Below are positions 36,480 to 45,701 of a stretch of 64,000 bases of DNA, piece after piece. The notes below the pieces were generated by a model. It was not told the DNA's origin and did no database searches. It worked only from the letters and a program-made list of their open reading frames with translations. Origin of the DNA: Enhydrobacter sp. (GTDB lineage Bacteria; Pseudomonadota; Alphaproteobacteria; Reyranellales; Reyranellaceae). Location: positions 3,777,001-3,841,000 of the forward strand of contig NZ_CP126889.1 of the NCBI RefSeq assembly GCF_030246845.1, in the 5' to 3' direction. Made by a program: the position numbers and the translations under genes. The stretch's first letter is position 1. Every line of letters starts with the position of its first letter.

Positions 36480-38167
36480 GCCTGGAGGAGATTAGTTCGG
36501 TCCGCTTCGGCGTCTACTTGCAGGGCCGAGGCCTGCGGGACTGGGAATGGAAGTCTGTCGAGCTGCTCCGGGGGGACGGCGCAAGCTGCCTGTTCATCAT
36601 CGCGCCACCGGATGCAGCGCCCCGTCGCTCGAAGGTTGCGCGTGCCTTGGACGACTTGATCCTTCGGATCGCAGACCTGCCGGCCGGGTCCCGCGCAGAA
36701 CTCGGGGAACCGGACCCTGAGCGGTATCGGCCATCGACGGTATGCACAGTCGAGCGCACCATCGCGGCTCAGGCGACTCTGTCCCCGGCGCAGCGGCGGG
36801 AGCTTTCGGCCCACCGCTTGAAGTTCATCCTGTTCTTCGGTGGCGGCGAGATTCCCGACGGTTTGGCCGGTTGCGCCGAGCTGGGGGTTTGGCGGTTCAC
36901 GCGATCGTCGGGAGCCGCCGGGGAATACCCTTTCATCCACGGCCTGCACCGGAGAGATGACGTCGTCAGCTTCGGACTGGAGCAGATCGGGGATCAGGCG
37001 GACCACCGACGTGTCTTGCTCAACGGGCACTTCCGTGCGCGCGGGGAGCGCAATCGGACGGTTGTCGCCCAGGTTCTGTCAGAGGCTGGCCGATGGCCCC
37101 TCCGTGCACTGAAGCATGGCCTGCTCAACGGGGAGCTACCCTGCTCCATGGAGAGCGACCGTGCCGACGGCGGGCCCCGAAGCTCGCCGGTGCTGCTTGT
37201 GTCCTTGTTGGCGCGCGACATTCTCCAGCGGCTGTCATCGAAGCTGGCGTCCTACCTCGTCCTCGAGACCTGGAACGTCGGCTTCGTGCGGATGAACTTC
37301 CAGGCCTTGCTGGCCGGCGCGCCCTTATCGGATGTCTCGCTGCTCCCGCGGCGTGAGTTGGGTCGCTACATCGCAGATCCGTTCATCTTGTCGACGACGC
37401 CGGAGCTCACTCTTCTGGCCGAGGACTACACCGATTTCGGGGTCGGGCGGATTTCGGAAGTGACGGTCCGCGAGCCGTTCGGGACGCCTGAGGTTGGCCT
37501 GAAGGTTCGCCTGGAATCCAGGCATCACATGTCCTACCCATTCCTGTTCCGAGAAGAGGGGATCACCTACTGCCTCCCGGAATGCCATCAGAGCAATGCG
37601 TCGCTGCTCTACCGCTACGATGCGGGTAAGCTCACGCCCGTCACCGATCTCGTGACGGGCGTGCGAGTGACCGACGGTACAATTCTGTTTCACGACGGAC
37701 TCTACTGGCTGTTTTGTGGCCTCGAGAACGACAACGACCAGGTCAACCTTCACCTGTTCTTCTCGAAGACCCTGCGCGGGAACTGGTCGCCCCATCCCCT
37801 GAACCCGGTCAAGACCGATGTGCGCTCTTCCCGCTCGGCGGGTCCGGTGATCGTGCACGACGGGGCGCTGTTCCGGCCGGCCCAGGACTGCTCGAGGTCC
37901 TACGGGTATGGACTGGCGATAAACCGCATCGACCGCCTGACCGTCACCCGCTTCGAAGAAACGCTCATCACCACCATTCGGCCGGAGGCGATATCACGGT
38001 CCTGCAAGGGACTGCATACGCTCTCGTTTGCGGGCGATCTGATGGTGATCGACGCGAAGTTCCATCTGATCGGCTTCGAGCCGATCCTGGTCCGGGCCCT
38101 GCGTCGAATGAAGCGCATGACTGGACGCCTGTCCCGCACCATCCGGTTATGGTCACAATCGGCTTGA
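36476..38167 (+). CDS. GINT1-like (glucosamine inositolphosphorylceramide transferase family) sugar-transferase protein
   Basis: 563 aa. The N-terminal 240 residues have alternating hydrophobic strands (FGVYLQGRGLRDWEWKSVELL, KFILFFGGGEIP) and an NRT/HGL region reminiscent of formyltransferase-like domains. The C-terminal 290 residues form a probable five-blade propeller of the GINT1-N type: YIADPFILSTTPELTLLAED, MSYPFLFREEGITYCLPE, YWLFCGLENDND.VNLHLFF and SAGPVIVHDGALFRPAQDCS. The D-H-D/N-D pattern across blades suggests an active site. Family naming is from memory. Translationally coupled to the acyltransferase, so the pair probably builds or transfers an amino- or acyl-sugar. Confidence 0.68.
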   Translation: MSLEEISSVRFGVYLQGRGLRDWEWKSVELLRGDGASCLFIIAPPDAAPRRSKVARALDDLILRIADLPAGSRAELGEPDPERYRPSTVCTVERTIAAQATLSPAQRRELSAHRLKFILFFGGGEIPDGLAGCAELGVWRFTRSSGAAGEYPFIHGLHRRDDVVSFGLEQIGDQADHRRVLLNGHFRARGERNRTVVAQVLSEAGRWPLRALKHGLLNGELPCSMESDRADGGPRSSPVLLVSLLARDILQRLSSKLASYLVLETWNVGFVRMNFQALLAGAPLSDVSLLPRRELGRYIADPFILSTTPELTLLAEDYTDFGVGRISEVTVREPFGTPEVGLKVRLESRHHMSYPFLFREEGITYCLPECHQSNASLLYRYDAGKLTPVTDLVTGVRVTDGTILFHDGLYWLFCGLENDNDQVNLHLFFSKTLRGNWSPHPLNPVKTDVRSSRSAGPVIVHDGALFRPAQDCSRSYGYGLAINRIDRLTVTRFEETLITTIRPEAISRSCKGLHTLSFAGDLMVIDAKFHLIGFEPILVRALRRMKRMTGRLSRTIRLWSQSA

Positions 38168-38228
38168 CTGTGTGATCCAGAATGTGACGGTGCAGCTCGC
38201 CGGGCATTGGGCGAGGCGACTGGCTGCC

Positions 38229-39422
38229 TCAGGCCTGCTGTTCGGCAATTTCGAGGACCTTGCTGGCGCTGCGCTCCCATGAGAACTGCCGAACCCGCTC
38301 GCTTCCGCGCGCGATCAGCTTGGCCCGCAAAACGTCATCCGCCATCAGCAGACGGATGTTGGCTGCGACCGTATCGGGACGGTCGGGATCACAGTACAGA
38401 GCCGCATCTCCGCATACCTCCGGCATGGGGGCGGCATGCGAGACGATCACCGGGCAACCGCAAATCATTGCCTCCAGAGGCGGCAGCCCGAATCCTTCGT
38501 ATCGGGATGGGAACACCAGGCAGAGCGCGCTTTGATAGAGAGCCTTGATTGCCGCGTCCGAAAGATGATCCAGGAAAACGGCGTTGGTTACGGGAACCGT
38601 ATTCGAGGCCGAGAATGCCCGCGACTTGCCGCCTCCCGCAATGACGAGGATTGGACAGCCGTCGAGCAGGGCGATCGCCCGCTCGACGACCGCCAGGTTC
38701 TTGCGCCCCGACCGGCCGCCTACGGCAAGGATATAGCCCTGTTGAGACAGCCCCAGATGGTCGAGCACACTGCGGTCCGGCTCGAGAGGGAGGAAGTGCT
38801 GCGAGGCGAGCGGAACCACCGTGATGCGATCGGCTGAAATCCTGAAATGCCGTGCGACCTCGTCCGCGGCGAAGGACGAATCACTGATGAAACGTGCCGA
38901 CGTTCGGCGCAAGCCAGCATACAGGCCGCGGTACCAAGCCCGGTAGGTCCACTTGAAGTCGCCGGGGTATTCCATGATGGCGGCGTCGTGGATGGCCACC
39001 AACTGGCGAGGATGCAGCAGTGGTGCCGAGTTCGTCAGGCTGATCAGAACGGCATCGCGCGCGATGCGCGGGAGCTCGATCTGCTCCCACAAATGACCGG
39101 CAAGACGGCCGGCCCGCTCGATCTTCAATATTTTGAGTCCAGACGGCAGCGCCTCTTCGGGGACATCTGGCGGCGCCCACAAGGTCACGGGCGAGAACGC
39201 AGCGCGTCCGGTGTGCAAGAGCACGCGATCCATCGCCAGAATCAGCTCGCGGGCGAATCGCTGCACTCCCGAGATCGGCTGGGCAAGGAAACGTCCGTTG
39301 ATGGCGAGCGCTATCGGGTTCTTGGCCAATCCCACCTTCGGTCGACTGACCGCTCCAAGGTCCGCAATGCCTGGCACACGACACGCAGCAGCAAATGCGG
39401 CGCGTTCGGCCACACAAGTCAC
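38229..39422 (-). CDS. Glycosyltransferase family 4 (GT-B)
   Basis: 397 aa. N-terminal NGRFLAQPISGVQRFARELI and VAIHDAAIMEYPGDF; C-terminal GYILAVGGRSGRKNLAVVER and FPSRYEGFGLPPLEAMICG. The ISGVQRFARE start is usual for mannosyltransferases of exopolysaccharide loci. The GTG at 39422 has CGGGG upstream. A later start near ALAINGRFL is possible. Convergent with the gene ending at 38167; diverges from the glycoside hydrolase. The 39423-39564 interval contains the palindrome GAGCATGCTC (39505-39514). Confidence 0.88.
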   Translation of the reverse strand: MTCVAERAAFAAACRVPGIADLGAVSRPKVGLAKNPIALAINGRFLAQPISGVQRFARELILAMDRVLLHTGRAAFSPVTLWAPPDVPEEALPSGLKILKIERAGRLAGHLWEQIELPRIARDAVLISLTNSAPLLHPRQLVAIHDAAIMEYPGDFKWTYRAWYRGLYAGLRRTSARFISDSSFAADEVARHFRISADRITVVPLASQHFLPLEPDRSVLDHLGLSQQGYILAVGGRSGRKNLAVVERAIALLDGCPILVIAGGGKSRAFSASNTVPVTNAVFLDHLSDAAIKALYQSALCLVFPSRYEGFGLPPLEAMICGCPVIVSHAAPMPEVCGDAALYCDPDRPDTVAANIRLLMADDVLRAKLIARGSERVRQFSWERSASKVLEIAEQQA

Positions 39423-39564
39423 TACCCCGAGTTGCCTGTCGTGGGCGGTGAGATGATGGTGACATTGTCGAAATTGTTTGGCGCAGGCTGCAGTCGAATT
39501 GTAAGAGCATGCTCATGCTTGATCATGTGAACTAGCCGGTCGTGGGCCGATGGGGAGGAGGCCG

Positions 39565-40905
39565 ATGAGCGGGTTCGTCCGGCGATCCTCGCCTGCGGTG
39601 AAACCGGCAAAGAACAGGATGAACAGGCGAGCGTTCTCGGTCTTGGCGCTCGGCGCCGGAGCTTCGACGTTGATGCCTGGCGGTCACCCGTCCGCTGCGC
39701 CCGGTCGTGTCTCTGCCTTCGTCGATTTTTCGTCTCCGGTCGCGTGCCGGTCGATGAACGGCTTCCTGAACAGCATCCGCTACCCCAATCCGCCGTCCGA
39801 ACGCATCAGGCCTCTGCAGCCGAAGCTCTGGCGATCGAACGACCTGAGGCAGTACGAAGCCATCCAGTCATGGGGCGCCAAGTTCGAGGGGCCTCTGTCC
39901 GACGGGTGGGGCTATCCGCTCAATGGGAACTGGAAGCCACCGTACGAAAATGTCGCTGCTTGGGAAGCTTTCGTACGGCGGATCGCCGAGCTGTCGCGGG
40001 GCAAGGAGATCTGCTGGGACATCTGGAACGAACCGGACACTGGCGGAAGCTGGCGCGGAAGCCGAGAATTGTTCTTTGCGACTTGGATACGGGCGGCCAA
40101 GGTCCTGAAGGAGACACTGGGTCCGGATACCAAGGTCGGCGGGCCCAGCGTGTCGTCGTTTCAGCCGGCGTTCTTCGAAGCGTTTCTGTCCAGTTGCTTG
40201 CGCGCCCGATGCGAGGTCAATTTTCTCTGCTGGCACGAGCTCGAGCCGTGGTCGGACATCGCGCTGGTTGAGAAGAACGTTCGGTACGCGCGGGCAGCGT
40301 ATGTCGAGAATGGTCGGTTCCACGCATTGAAGCTGAACGAAATCCACGTGAACGAGTACGTCGGCGAGGTCGATCAGTACCGGCCGGCAGAACTGCTCGC
40401 CTTTCTGTTCTATCTCGAGCGTGGCGGCGCAGACTATGCCGCCCGATCGTGCTGGGGCATTCACTGCGAGGACAACTCGATCGACGGCCTCATCGATCCT
40501 CGTACGCAGGAGCCGCGCGCTCCCTGGTGGGTGCACGCCTACTACGCCGCCGGCTGGGAGCGGCGCGTGCGTGCGGGCTCGGACTTCGGGCATGTCGTCT
40601 TGATCGGCCAGGCGCTGCCTGCCGGAGCCAATCGCGTGCAGGTTCTGGTCGGGTATTATGGTCATGAAGGTGCCACGGCGCAGGGCTTGCCTGTCGTCGT
40701 TCGCCTGTCCGGCCTTTCCAGCGTCGCCAAGAGCCGCAGAGTTGGCATCGAGGCGCTGCGGATACCCGATGCCGGTGCGCGGACGATCGGCACCCTTCCG
40801 GTCGCATATCACAAGACATTGGATGTCCTCGACGACCAGGTTTCGCTCGAGCTCGAAAACATTGGACTCCATGAGGTTTATGCCATCCGCATCGAGGAGG
40901 CTTGA
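39565..40905 (+). CDS. Exported clan-A glycoside hydrolase (GH39-like)
   Basis: 446 aa. A twin-Arg style signal is seen: RMNRRAFSVLALGAGAS, cut near GHPSAA. The catalytic TIM barrel has the acid/base motif IWNEPD (ICWDIWNEPDTGGSW) and a nucleophile candidate in LNEIHVNEYVG. The C-terminus is a beta-rich domain. The start at 39565 has GGGAGGAGG directly upstream. Hydrolases of this kind in polysaccharide loci trim or release the polymer in the periplasm; here the substrate is unknown. Confidence 0.8.
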   Translation: MSGFVRRSSPAVKPAKNRMNRRAFSVLALGAGASTLMPGGHPSAAPGRVSAFVDFSSPVACRSMNGFLNSIRYPNPPSERIRPLQPKLWRSNDLRQYEAIQSWGAKFEGPLSDGWGYPLNGNWKPPYENVAAWEAFVRRIAELSRGKEICWDIWNEPDTGGSWRGSRELFFATWIRAAKVLKETLGPDTKVGGPSVSSFQPAFFEAFLSSCLRARCEVNFLCWHELEPWSDIALVEKNVRYARAAYVENGRFHALKLNEIHVNEYVGEVDQYRPAELLAFLFYLERGGADYAARSCWGIHCEDNSIDGLIDPRTQEPRAPWWVHAYYAAGWERRVRAGSDFGHVVLIGQALPAGANRVQVLVGYYGHEGATAQGLPVVVRLSGLSSVAKSRRVGIEALRIPDAGARTIGTLPVAYHKTLDVLDDQVSLELENIGLHEVYAIRIEEA

Positions 40906-40934
40906 GTGAGCCCGACCGTCAGATCGGAGGATCA

Positions 40935-42185
40935 GTGAGCGAACAGGCTCCTTGTGCGAGATCGCTCTCGGTGCTGATCGTGAACAGCTTGTACGCTCCG
41001 TTCGTCGTCGGTGGCGCGGAGGTCGTGACCGAGATGCTTGCAAATACGCTGGCGGAACAAGACCACCGCATTTCGGTCGTGACCAGTTGCTCCCGAGACC
41101 AGGATTTCGACGTCGAACGGCGGAATGGCGTCGACGTATATCGGTTCTTTCCGGAGAATCGCTGGTGGCTCTACGAGCGCTTCGCGCCCGGTGATCGAAG
41201 ATCTGCGATCGACAAGGTCCGCTGGCGGGTCACGGACGCCTGGAACCGGGATGCCGGCGAGAAGTTCGGCCAGATCCTGGATCAGGTCCGGCCCGACGTC
41301 GTGCACACGCACAACATCAAAGGCCTGTCGCCGGTCATCTGGCATGTTGCGCAGCGGAAGGGCATCCCCGTCGTCCATACGGCCCACAGCTACGAGCTGA
41401 TCTGTGCCGACGGCTCGCTCCTCGGTCGGAATGGCGAGAGCTGCGCTCCGCAGTCGCGCTGCATGGTTTGCAGGTTCCACGGTGCGTGGTATCGCAAGCA
41501 GGCGGCCGCCATCGACGTCTTCTGCAGCCCCTCGCAATACCTCTTGCAGGCGCATGCCAAGGCCAGTGTTGCATTCAAGCGCTCGGCTCACGTTCGGAAC
41601 GGCGTCGCCCGGGGAGGGCCGCCGCGAATGAACGGACAGCCGGGGGATGATCGTCCGGTCCGCTATCTCTACATGGGGCAGTTGGCGGCCCACAAAGGGA
41701 TCGATACGCTCGTCCAGGCGGTCCGCTCGGCACGCGGCTCCGTCTTCACGCTCGACGTCGCCGGCCGCGGTGAAGAAGAGGCCAAGCTGAAGGCGCTCGC
41801 CGGGATGGATGATCGTGTTCGCTTTCATGGTTTTGTCGACGGCGAACGAAAGGATAGATTGATCTCGAGCGCCGACGTCCTGGTCTTTCCGTCGATCTGG
41901 GTCGAGAACGCGCCGATGTCGATCGCGGAGGCGTTCCGCTACGGATTGCCAGTCATCGGCAGCCGTATCGGCGCTATCCCCGAGTTCGTCGAGCACGGCA
42001 GCAATGGCCTGCTCTTCGATACCGGGAATGCTGCCTCCCTGGCCGCCTGCATGATGCAGCTCTCTGAGCGGCCGGACGAATTGCGCCGGATGAAGCGGGG
42101 TGCTCGCCGGTCGGGAGACTCTTGGCCGACGCCGGAGACCATGTCTTCAGAGTATGTCGACATCTACCGGTCGTTGATCGGATAA
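40935..42185 (+). CDS. Glycosyltransferase family 4 (GT-B)
   Basis: About 416 aa. VLIVNSLYAPFVVGGAEVV is the usual acceptor-domain start, followed by VVHTHNIKGLSPVIWH and HTAHSYELICADGSL. A Cys pair (ESCAPQSRCMVCRFH) sits in the N half. The C half has YMGQLAAHKGIDTLVQA and FPSIWVENAPMSIAEAF. Start GTG at 40935 has GGAGG 4 nt upstream. An in-frame TTG at 40902 overlaps the hydrolase stop and would add 11 residues. Runs in one unit with the hydrolase. Confidence 0.88.
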   Translation: MSEQAPCARSLSVLIVNSLYAPFVVGGAEVVTEMLANTLAEQDHRISVVTSCSRDQDFDVERRNGVDVYRFFPENRWWLYERFAPGDRRSAIDKVRWRVTDAWNRDAGEKFGQILDQVRPDVVHTHNIKGLSPVIWHVAQRKGIPVVHTAHSYELICADGSLLGRNGESCAPQSRCMVCRFHGAWYRKQAAAIDVFCSPSQYLLQAHAKASVAFKRSAHVRNGVARGGPPRMNGQPGDDRPVRYLYMGQLAAHKGIDTLVQAVRSARGSVFTLDVAGRGEEEAKLKALAGMDDRVRFHGFVDGERKDRLISSADVLVFPSIWVENAPMSIAEAFRYGLPVIGSRIGAIPEFVEHGSNGLLFDTGNAASLAACMMQLSERPDELRRMKRGARRSGDSWPTPETMSSEYVDIYRSLIG

Positions 42186-42249
42186 CTGAGGTTGCACAGG
42201 CGCCAAAGACGTTCAGGAAGATGAGTTCTCTCGACCGACGCGATTGACA

Positions 42250-43308
42250 ATGCGATGGGGCGGAACCGCACTCGGGAGGGCGGGGGCCGTAGCTTGGCTC
42301 CTGGCCTATTTGTTCGTCCTGACCGGCTGCTTGGACGATCCGCCTGATCCGAAGCAGATCTTCGGCTTTCGCGATGCAACGGACAGCGATCTGTCGGCAG
42401 AGGTGGAAGAAGCGATCGACGTAGCGAACGCGGCCCTCGAGCTCGATGGCCGTTTTGTGCTCAGGCCGATGTGGCGCCCTGGCCGGCCACAGCAGGCCCT
42501 GCAACAAGTGCCGGTCTATCTGCTACGCCGTCCGAATGCTGCGATCGACGCTGGTACGGCGACACCTGACATGCTCCGCGCATTCCGCGCCGAGCTGGCA
42601 AGGACCGTATCCCTTTCGGGATTCGGAAACTGCGCCGAAACAGATCCCTGCGCCGCCGCAATGTATGCCGGCACCCAGATGGGTCGGGCCGCAACGGAAG
42701 TATACAATGGTTCAACGGCCATGGATGCGGCCGCCGCCGAAATCAACTGCCGTTGCGTCATGCTGATCGAGGACAATCTGCGGCAGTTCAAGCTCATCTT
42801 TGGTCCATCGGATCAGTATGGACAGGCTTTCGCGCCGCTCAGCGGGTATGTTGCCTGGCTTGCGCTGCACGAAGCGGGGCATCTGAACAGAACCTTTCGG
42901 CTTGTTCCTGGCGCGCCTTGGGCAGAGCTCTACCGAAGGACGCAGTCCGGGCTTGCCGAGCGACAGCAAGAGGAGATGAGGGCCGATGCCTACGCAGCGT
43001 CGCTGCTCGGCCGGGCATGCTTCGCGCAAGTGCCGCAAAGGTTGCACGCGATTGCCGCCCAGGCATGTTACGGATTGACGATGCAGGCCGCGCAGCTCTG
43101 GCTTTACGAAGCCTTCGACAAGACCGACGGAGGCTTGCGCCGCCATTACCTGAACGACGGAAGAACGCACCCGAACGTGCTGATGCGTTTGCTTGCCGCC
43201 AACGTCGTCATGATGGATGGCCGAGGCAAGTCGGCCGAGTTGCTGACGAAGTTCCTGGAGAAGCGGGAAGTCGTTGCCCAGCGTCTCCCGAAGTCTCCGA
43301 ATTTGTAG
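42250..43308 (+). CDS. Lipoprotein with HEAGH zinc-protease-like motif
   Basis: 352 aa. Signal with core AWLLAYLFVLTG and lipobox VLTGC (Cys near residue 27). The mature chain has LALHEAGHLNRTF (HExxH with catalytic Glu) and, about 42 residues later, EEMRADAYAASLLG, a Glu/Asp helix like the third-ligand helix of M48-type gluzincins. Extra Cys pairs (NCAETDPC, NCRC) suggest an oxidised periplasmic fold. It lies inside the exopolysaccharide cluster between a transferase and the initiating enzyme. Envelope quality control or processing of an export partner is inferred. I do not recognise a named family. Confidence 0.68.
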   Translation: MRWGGTALGRAGAVAWLLAYLFVLTGCLDDPPDPKQIFGFRDATDSDLSAEVEEAIDVANAALELDGRFVLRPMWRPGRPQQALQQVPVYLLRRPNAAIDAGTATPDMLRAFRAELARTVSLSGFGNCAETDPCAAAMYAGTQMGRAATEVYNGSTAMDAAAAEINCRCVMLIEDNLRQFKLIFGPSDQYGQAFAPLSGYVAWLALHEAGHLNRTFRLVPGAPWAELYRRTQSGLAERQQEEMRADAYAASLLGRACFAQVPQRLHAIAAQACYGLTMQAAQLWLYEAFDKTDGGLRRHYLNDGRTHPNVLMRLLAANVVMMDGRGKSAELLTKFLEKREVVAQRLPKSPNL

Positions 43309-43649
43309 CGCCAGCAATCCCGACACTTCAGGCCGCATCTGGAGGCGCGGCATGAACGATCATGAATGATTTGATCACGGAGGCGTGTTCTTCGCTCCTG
43401 TCAGGTTGCGGCGGATTGTTCGCGTAGAAAATCAAGGAGGGCGGCGCTTGGAATTCGCGTCCGAATCAAGGCGCTACCCGATGCAATGCGCGCGCGCCGG
43501 AACGTGCTCTTGTGAACTCTTCCTTGGCCCTAACTTTGTCTCAGGATTCGGCCGATGCATATTGCATACTGAAGGCGACAACAACTAAAAGACTGAAGGG
43601 GCCGGGGCTACGGCGCTGGGGGCAGCGCCGTACTGATTTGGGTGGGGTT
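43309..43649. other. Gene-free gap before the glycosylphosphotransferase
   Basis: About 340 nt. The frame of the next gene is open back to 43512, but the sequence there is unlike the family and the good start lies at 43650 (GGTGGGG upstream). Contains a short imperfect inverted repeat around GATCATGAATGATTTGATCAC-like sequence near 43360. Likely a promoter region. Confidence 0.5.
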
Positions 43650-45110
43650 ATGGACGGTTCCACATCGACAGGCGAGGCCGTGCGGACGGCCGGCGCCTCC
43701 GACGTCGGCGCGGTTGATTTTCGCAGCAGCAGCATCGCATTGGACGAAGGCTCAGCGATTCGCGAGCGGCTTGCCGGCGCCATAGCTGCCGGCCAGCTTG
43801 CCTGCTGCGCACTGCTGATTCTCACCGATCTTCTTGATGGCAGGAACATCGGGCCCGTTTCGACGGGCATCTTCACCAACGGCATGCTGCTGCTGTGCGG
43901 ATTCGCCTTCCAAGTCGGCATGCGGGCGAGGAAGCGAAACATCTACGACGCGAAGGACATGCTTCTCGAAATGGGGCAGCACGGCTTGCAGGTTGCCGCA
44001 CTCGTCTTCGTTTCGGTCGTCCTTTCGAACTACCTCAACGATGCTTCATGGGAAGAGCTGAAGCCTGCAAGGATGTTCGTTCTCTTGCTGGCGATCGCCT
44101 GGAGCGGACCTGTTCTCCTCGCGCTGAGCGATCTCGTCGGCAATCGTGTTGGCAAGCGCTGTGTCGTGGTGTTCGGCGATGGCCAACCAGCCTTTCTGCT
44201 CGCTCAGCAGATCCGCCGCGAGATGGCCCGCGCCCGTGTATGTCTCTTTCCCATGGCGCAGCTCTCGCGCTATGCGGGCGGCACGAGGCGCGTCAGCACC
44301 CCGATTTATGCAGATCCGAGGCTCGTCGAGCTGGCGCCCGAGGTGGCTGTGATCACGCCTGTCGCCAGCGATGAGACCATGGACCGCCTCGCTGCAAGAC
44401 TGGCGCCCCTCTCGCTCGACGTCCTGATGCATATCCCGCATGGCGGCCGCTGGGGTCTTGGACAGATGGTCACCTTCGCCGGCATGCCTTTCGTGCGCAT
44501 TTTTCCGAAGCCGCTGAGGCCCCACCAGGCAGCATTCAAGCGGGCTTTCGACATCGTGGCCAGCTTCTCCCTCATCGTGCTTCTGTCGCCACTGCTGTGC
44601 TGCGTTGCCGCCGCGATCAAGCTGGACAGCCGGGGACCAGTTCTGTTCCGGCAGCCGCGAGTGGGGCGCGGAGGTACGCATTTCACGGTGTGCAAGTTTC
44701 GCACGATGCGCACCGAAGCGGCGGACGTGCTCGCTGACCAGCCGACCGTCTCCAACGACCCGCGGGTAACCCGCATTGGCGGCTTCCTGCGAAAGTCGAG
44801 CATCGACGAGCTGCCTCAGTTGTTCAACGTCCTTATGGGCAGCATGTCCATGGTCGGTCCGCGGCCTCATGCCATGAACGGCAATGCTTTCAGCGTGGTC
44901 GTCGCCAACTACCATGCACGCCACCGGGTAAAGCCGGGCATTACAGGGCTCGCACAGGTCTTGGGTTGGCGAGGTCCGGCCGATACCCGGGCCAAGATCG
45001 AACAACGCGTCGCATACGATCTTCGCTACATATCGGAATGGTCGTTCGTCCGCGATCTGCTGATCCTCGGCCGAACGATCTTTGCCCTCTACGGAAAAAA
45101 CGCATTTTGA
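43650..45110 (+). CDS. Polyprenyl-phosphate glycosylphosphotransferase (ExoY/WcaJ-like initiating enzyme)
   Basis: About 486 aa. Four N-terminal TM helices and a CoA-binding-like domain (residues about 150-250, with KRCVVVFGDGQPAF). The catalytic bacterial sugar transferase domain starts KRAFDIVASFSLIVLLSPLL. It continues with LDSRGPVLFRQPRVGRGG, CKFRTMR, GGFLRKSSIDELPQLFNVL, MSMVGPRPH and VKPGITGLAQV. It transfers a sugar-1-phosphate to undecaprenyl phosphate, the first committed step of the exopolysaccharide. Sugar specificity cannot be told from sequence. Confidence 0.92.
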   Translation: MDGSTSTGEAVRTAGASDVGAVDFRSSSIALDEGSAIRERLAGAIAAGQLACCALLILTDLLDGRNIGPVSTGIFTNGMLLLCGFAFQVGMRARKRNIYDAKDMLLEMGQHGLQVAALVFVSVVLSNYLNDASWEELKPARMFVLLLAIAWSGPVLLALSDLVGNRVGKRCVVVFGDGQPAFLLAQQIRREMARARVCLFPMAQLSRYAGGTRRVSTPIYADPRLVELAPEVAVITPVASDETMDRLAARLAPLSLDVLMHIPHGGRWGLGQMVTFAGMPFVRIFPKPLRPHQAAFKRAFDIVASFSLIVLLSPLLCCVAAAIKLDSRGPVLFRQPRVGRGGTHFTVCKFRTMRTEAADVLADQPTVSNDPRVTRIGGFLRKSSIDELPQLFNVLMGSMSMVGPRPHAMNGNAFSVVVANYHARHRVKPGITGLAQVLGWRGPADTRAKIEQRVAYDLRYISEWSFVRDLLILGRTIFALYGKNAF

Positions 45111-45612
45111 TCGTTCCACGGCATATTCGTCGCAAGGGTTTGCCTGTCGATGGCTGGCTGCCGGCTGCGGCGGCCAACTGACGCTCCAGACCGCGACGAG
45201 CTTCCAGTCACGCGACCACCTGTCGGCGAGGTCGATCGCACATCTGCATCCTATTGCGGAAGCCGAAACCAGGCGCGCGAGCGGCGGCGCTCAAAGACGA
45301 CTACCCGCAAAGGTCGGGGAAATTACTTACCCGCCGGCGGAGAACGTTCGGTGCGGGTGGTTGGCTGTGGAGGCAGTCCGAGTCGAACCCTTCTCCGGGG
45401 AAATTCCCTGCTAACAGGGAATTTTACAGGGAATTTGGCAAACCGATTAGACTCTGACAGTCAGAAAGGCCCGTAACGGCTGCCTTTTAGCCGTGGCAGA
45501 GCTCACTTCGAGCTGAGACAGAACAGGGAATATTTGTCGACATAACAGGGAATTTCTGGGCCGGAACTGGGAATCCGAAGGCGGCCAACCGGGAGAGAAC
45601 AATGGCGATCCG
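45111..45612. other. Gene-free region with repeats, left of the IS66 remnant
   Basis: About 500 nt after the initiating transferase with no credible gene. It holds a perfect hairpin (45401-45424) and repeated ACAGGGAAT words. A short tRNA-3'-end-like string (GAGTCGAACCC, near 45380) lies just before the hairpin. Confidence 0.6.
45401..45424. repeat. Perfect 10-bp hairpin within ACAGGGAAT repeat cluster
   Basis: AAATTCCCTG-CTAA-CAGGGAATTT: 10-bp arms with a 4-nt loop. The word ACAGGGAAT recurs at 45414, 45426, 45523 and 45545, and ACTGGGAAT at 45566, all in the same direction. May be an attachment or recombination site, or a binding array; no integrase gene is near. Confidence 0.8.
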
Positions 45613-45701
45613 GTAAGCGTCCATTCCTCGCACACTTAGCGGCGGCGGGCTGATTGCGATCTGACTTCCACGGCAACGTATGGCCGAGGAAGAGAGGTCG
45701 A

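Noticed and set aside
45367..45390. tRNA gene suggested by GAGTCGAACCC string
   Set aside because: No acceptor, D or anticodon stems can be formed; only a short 3'-end-like fragment.
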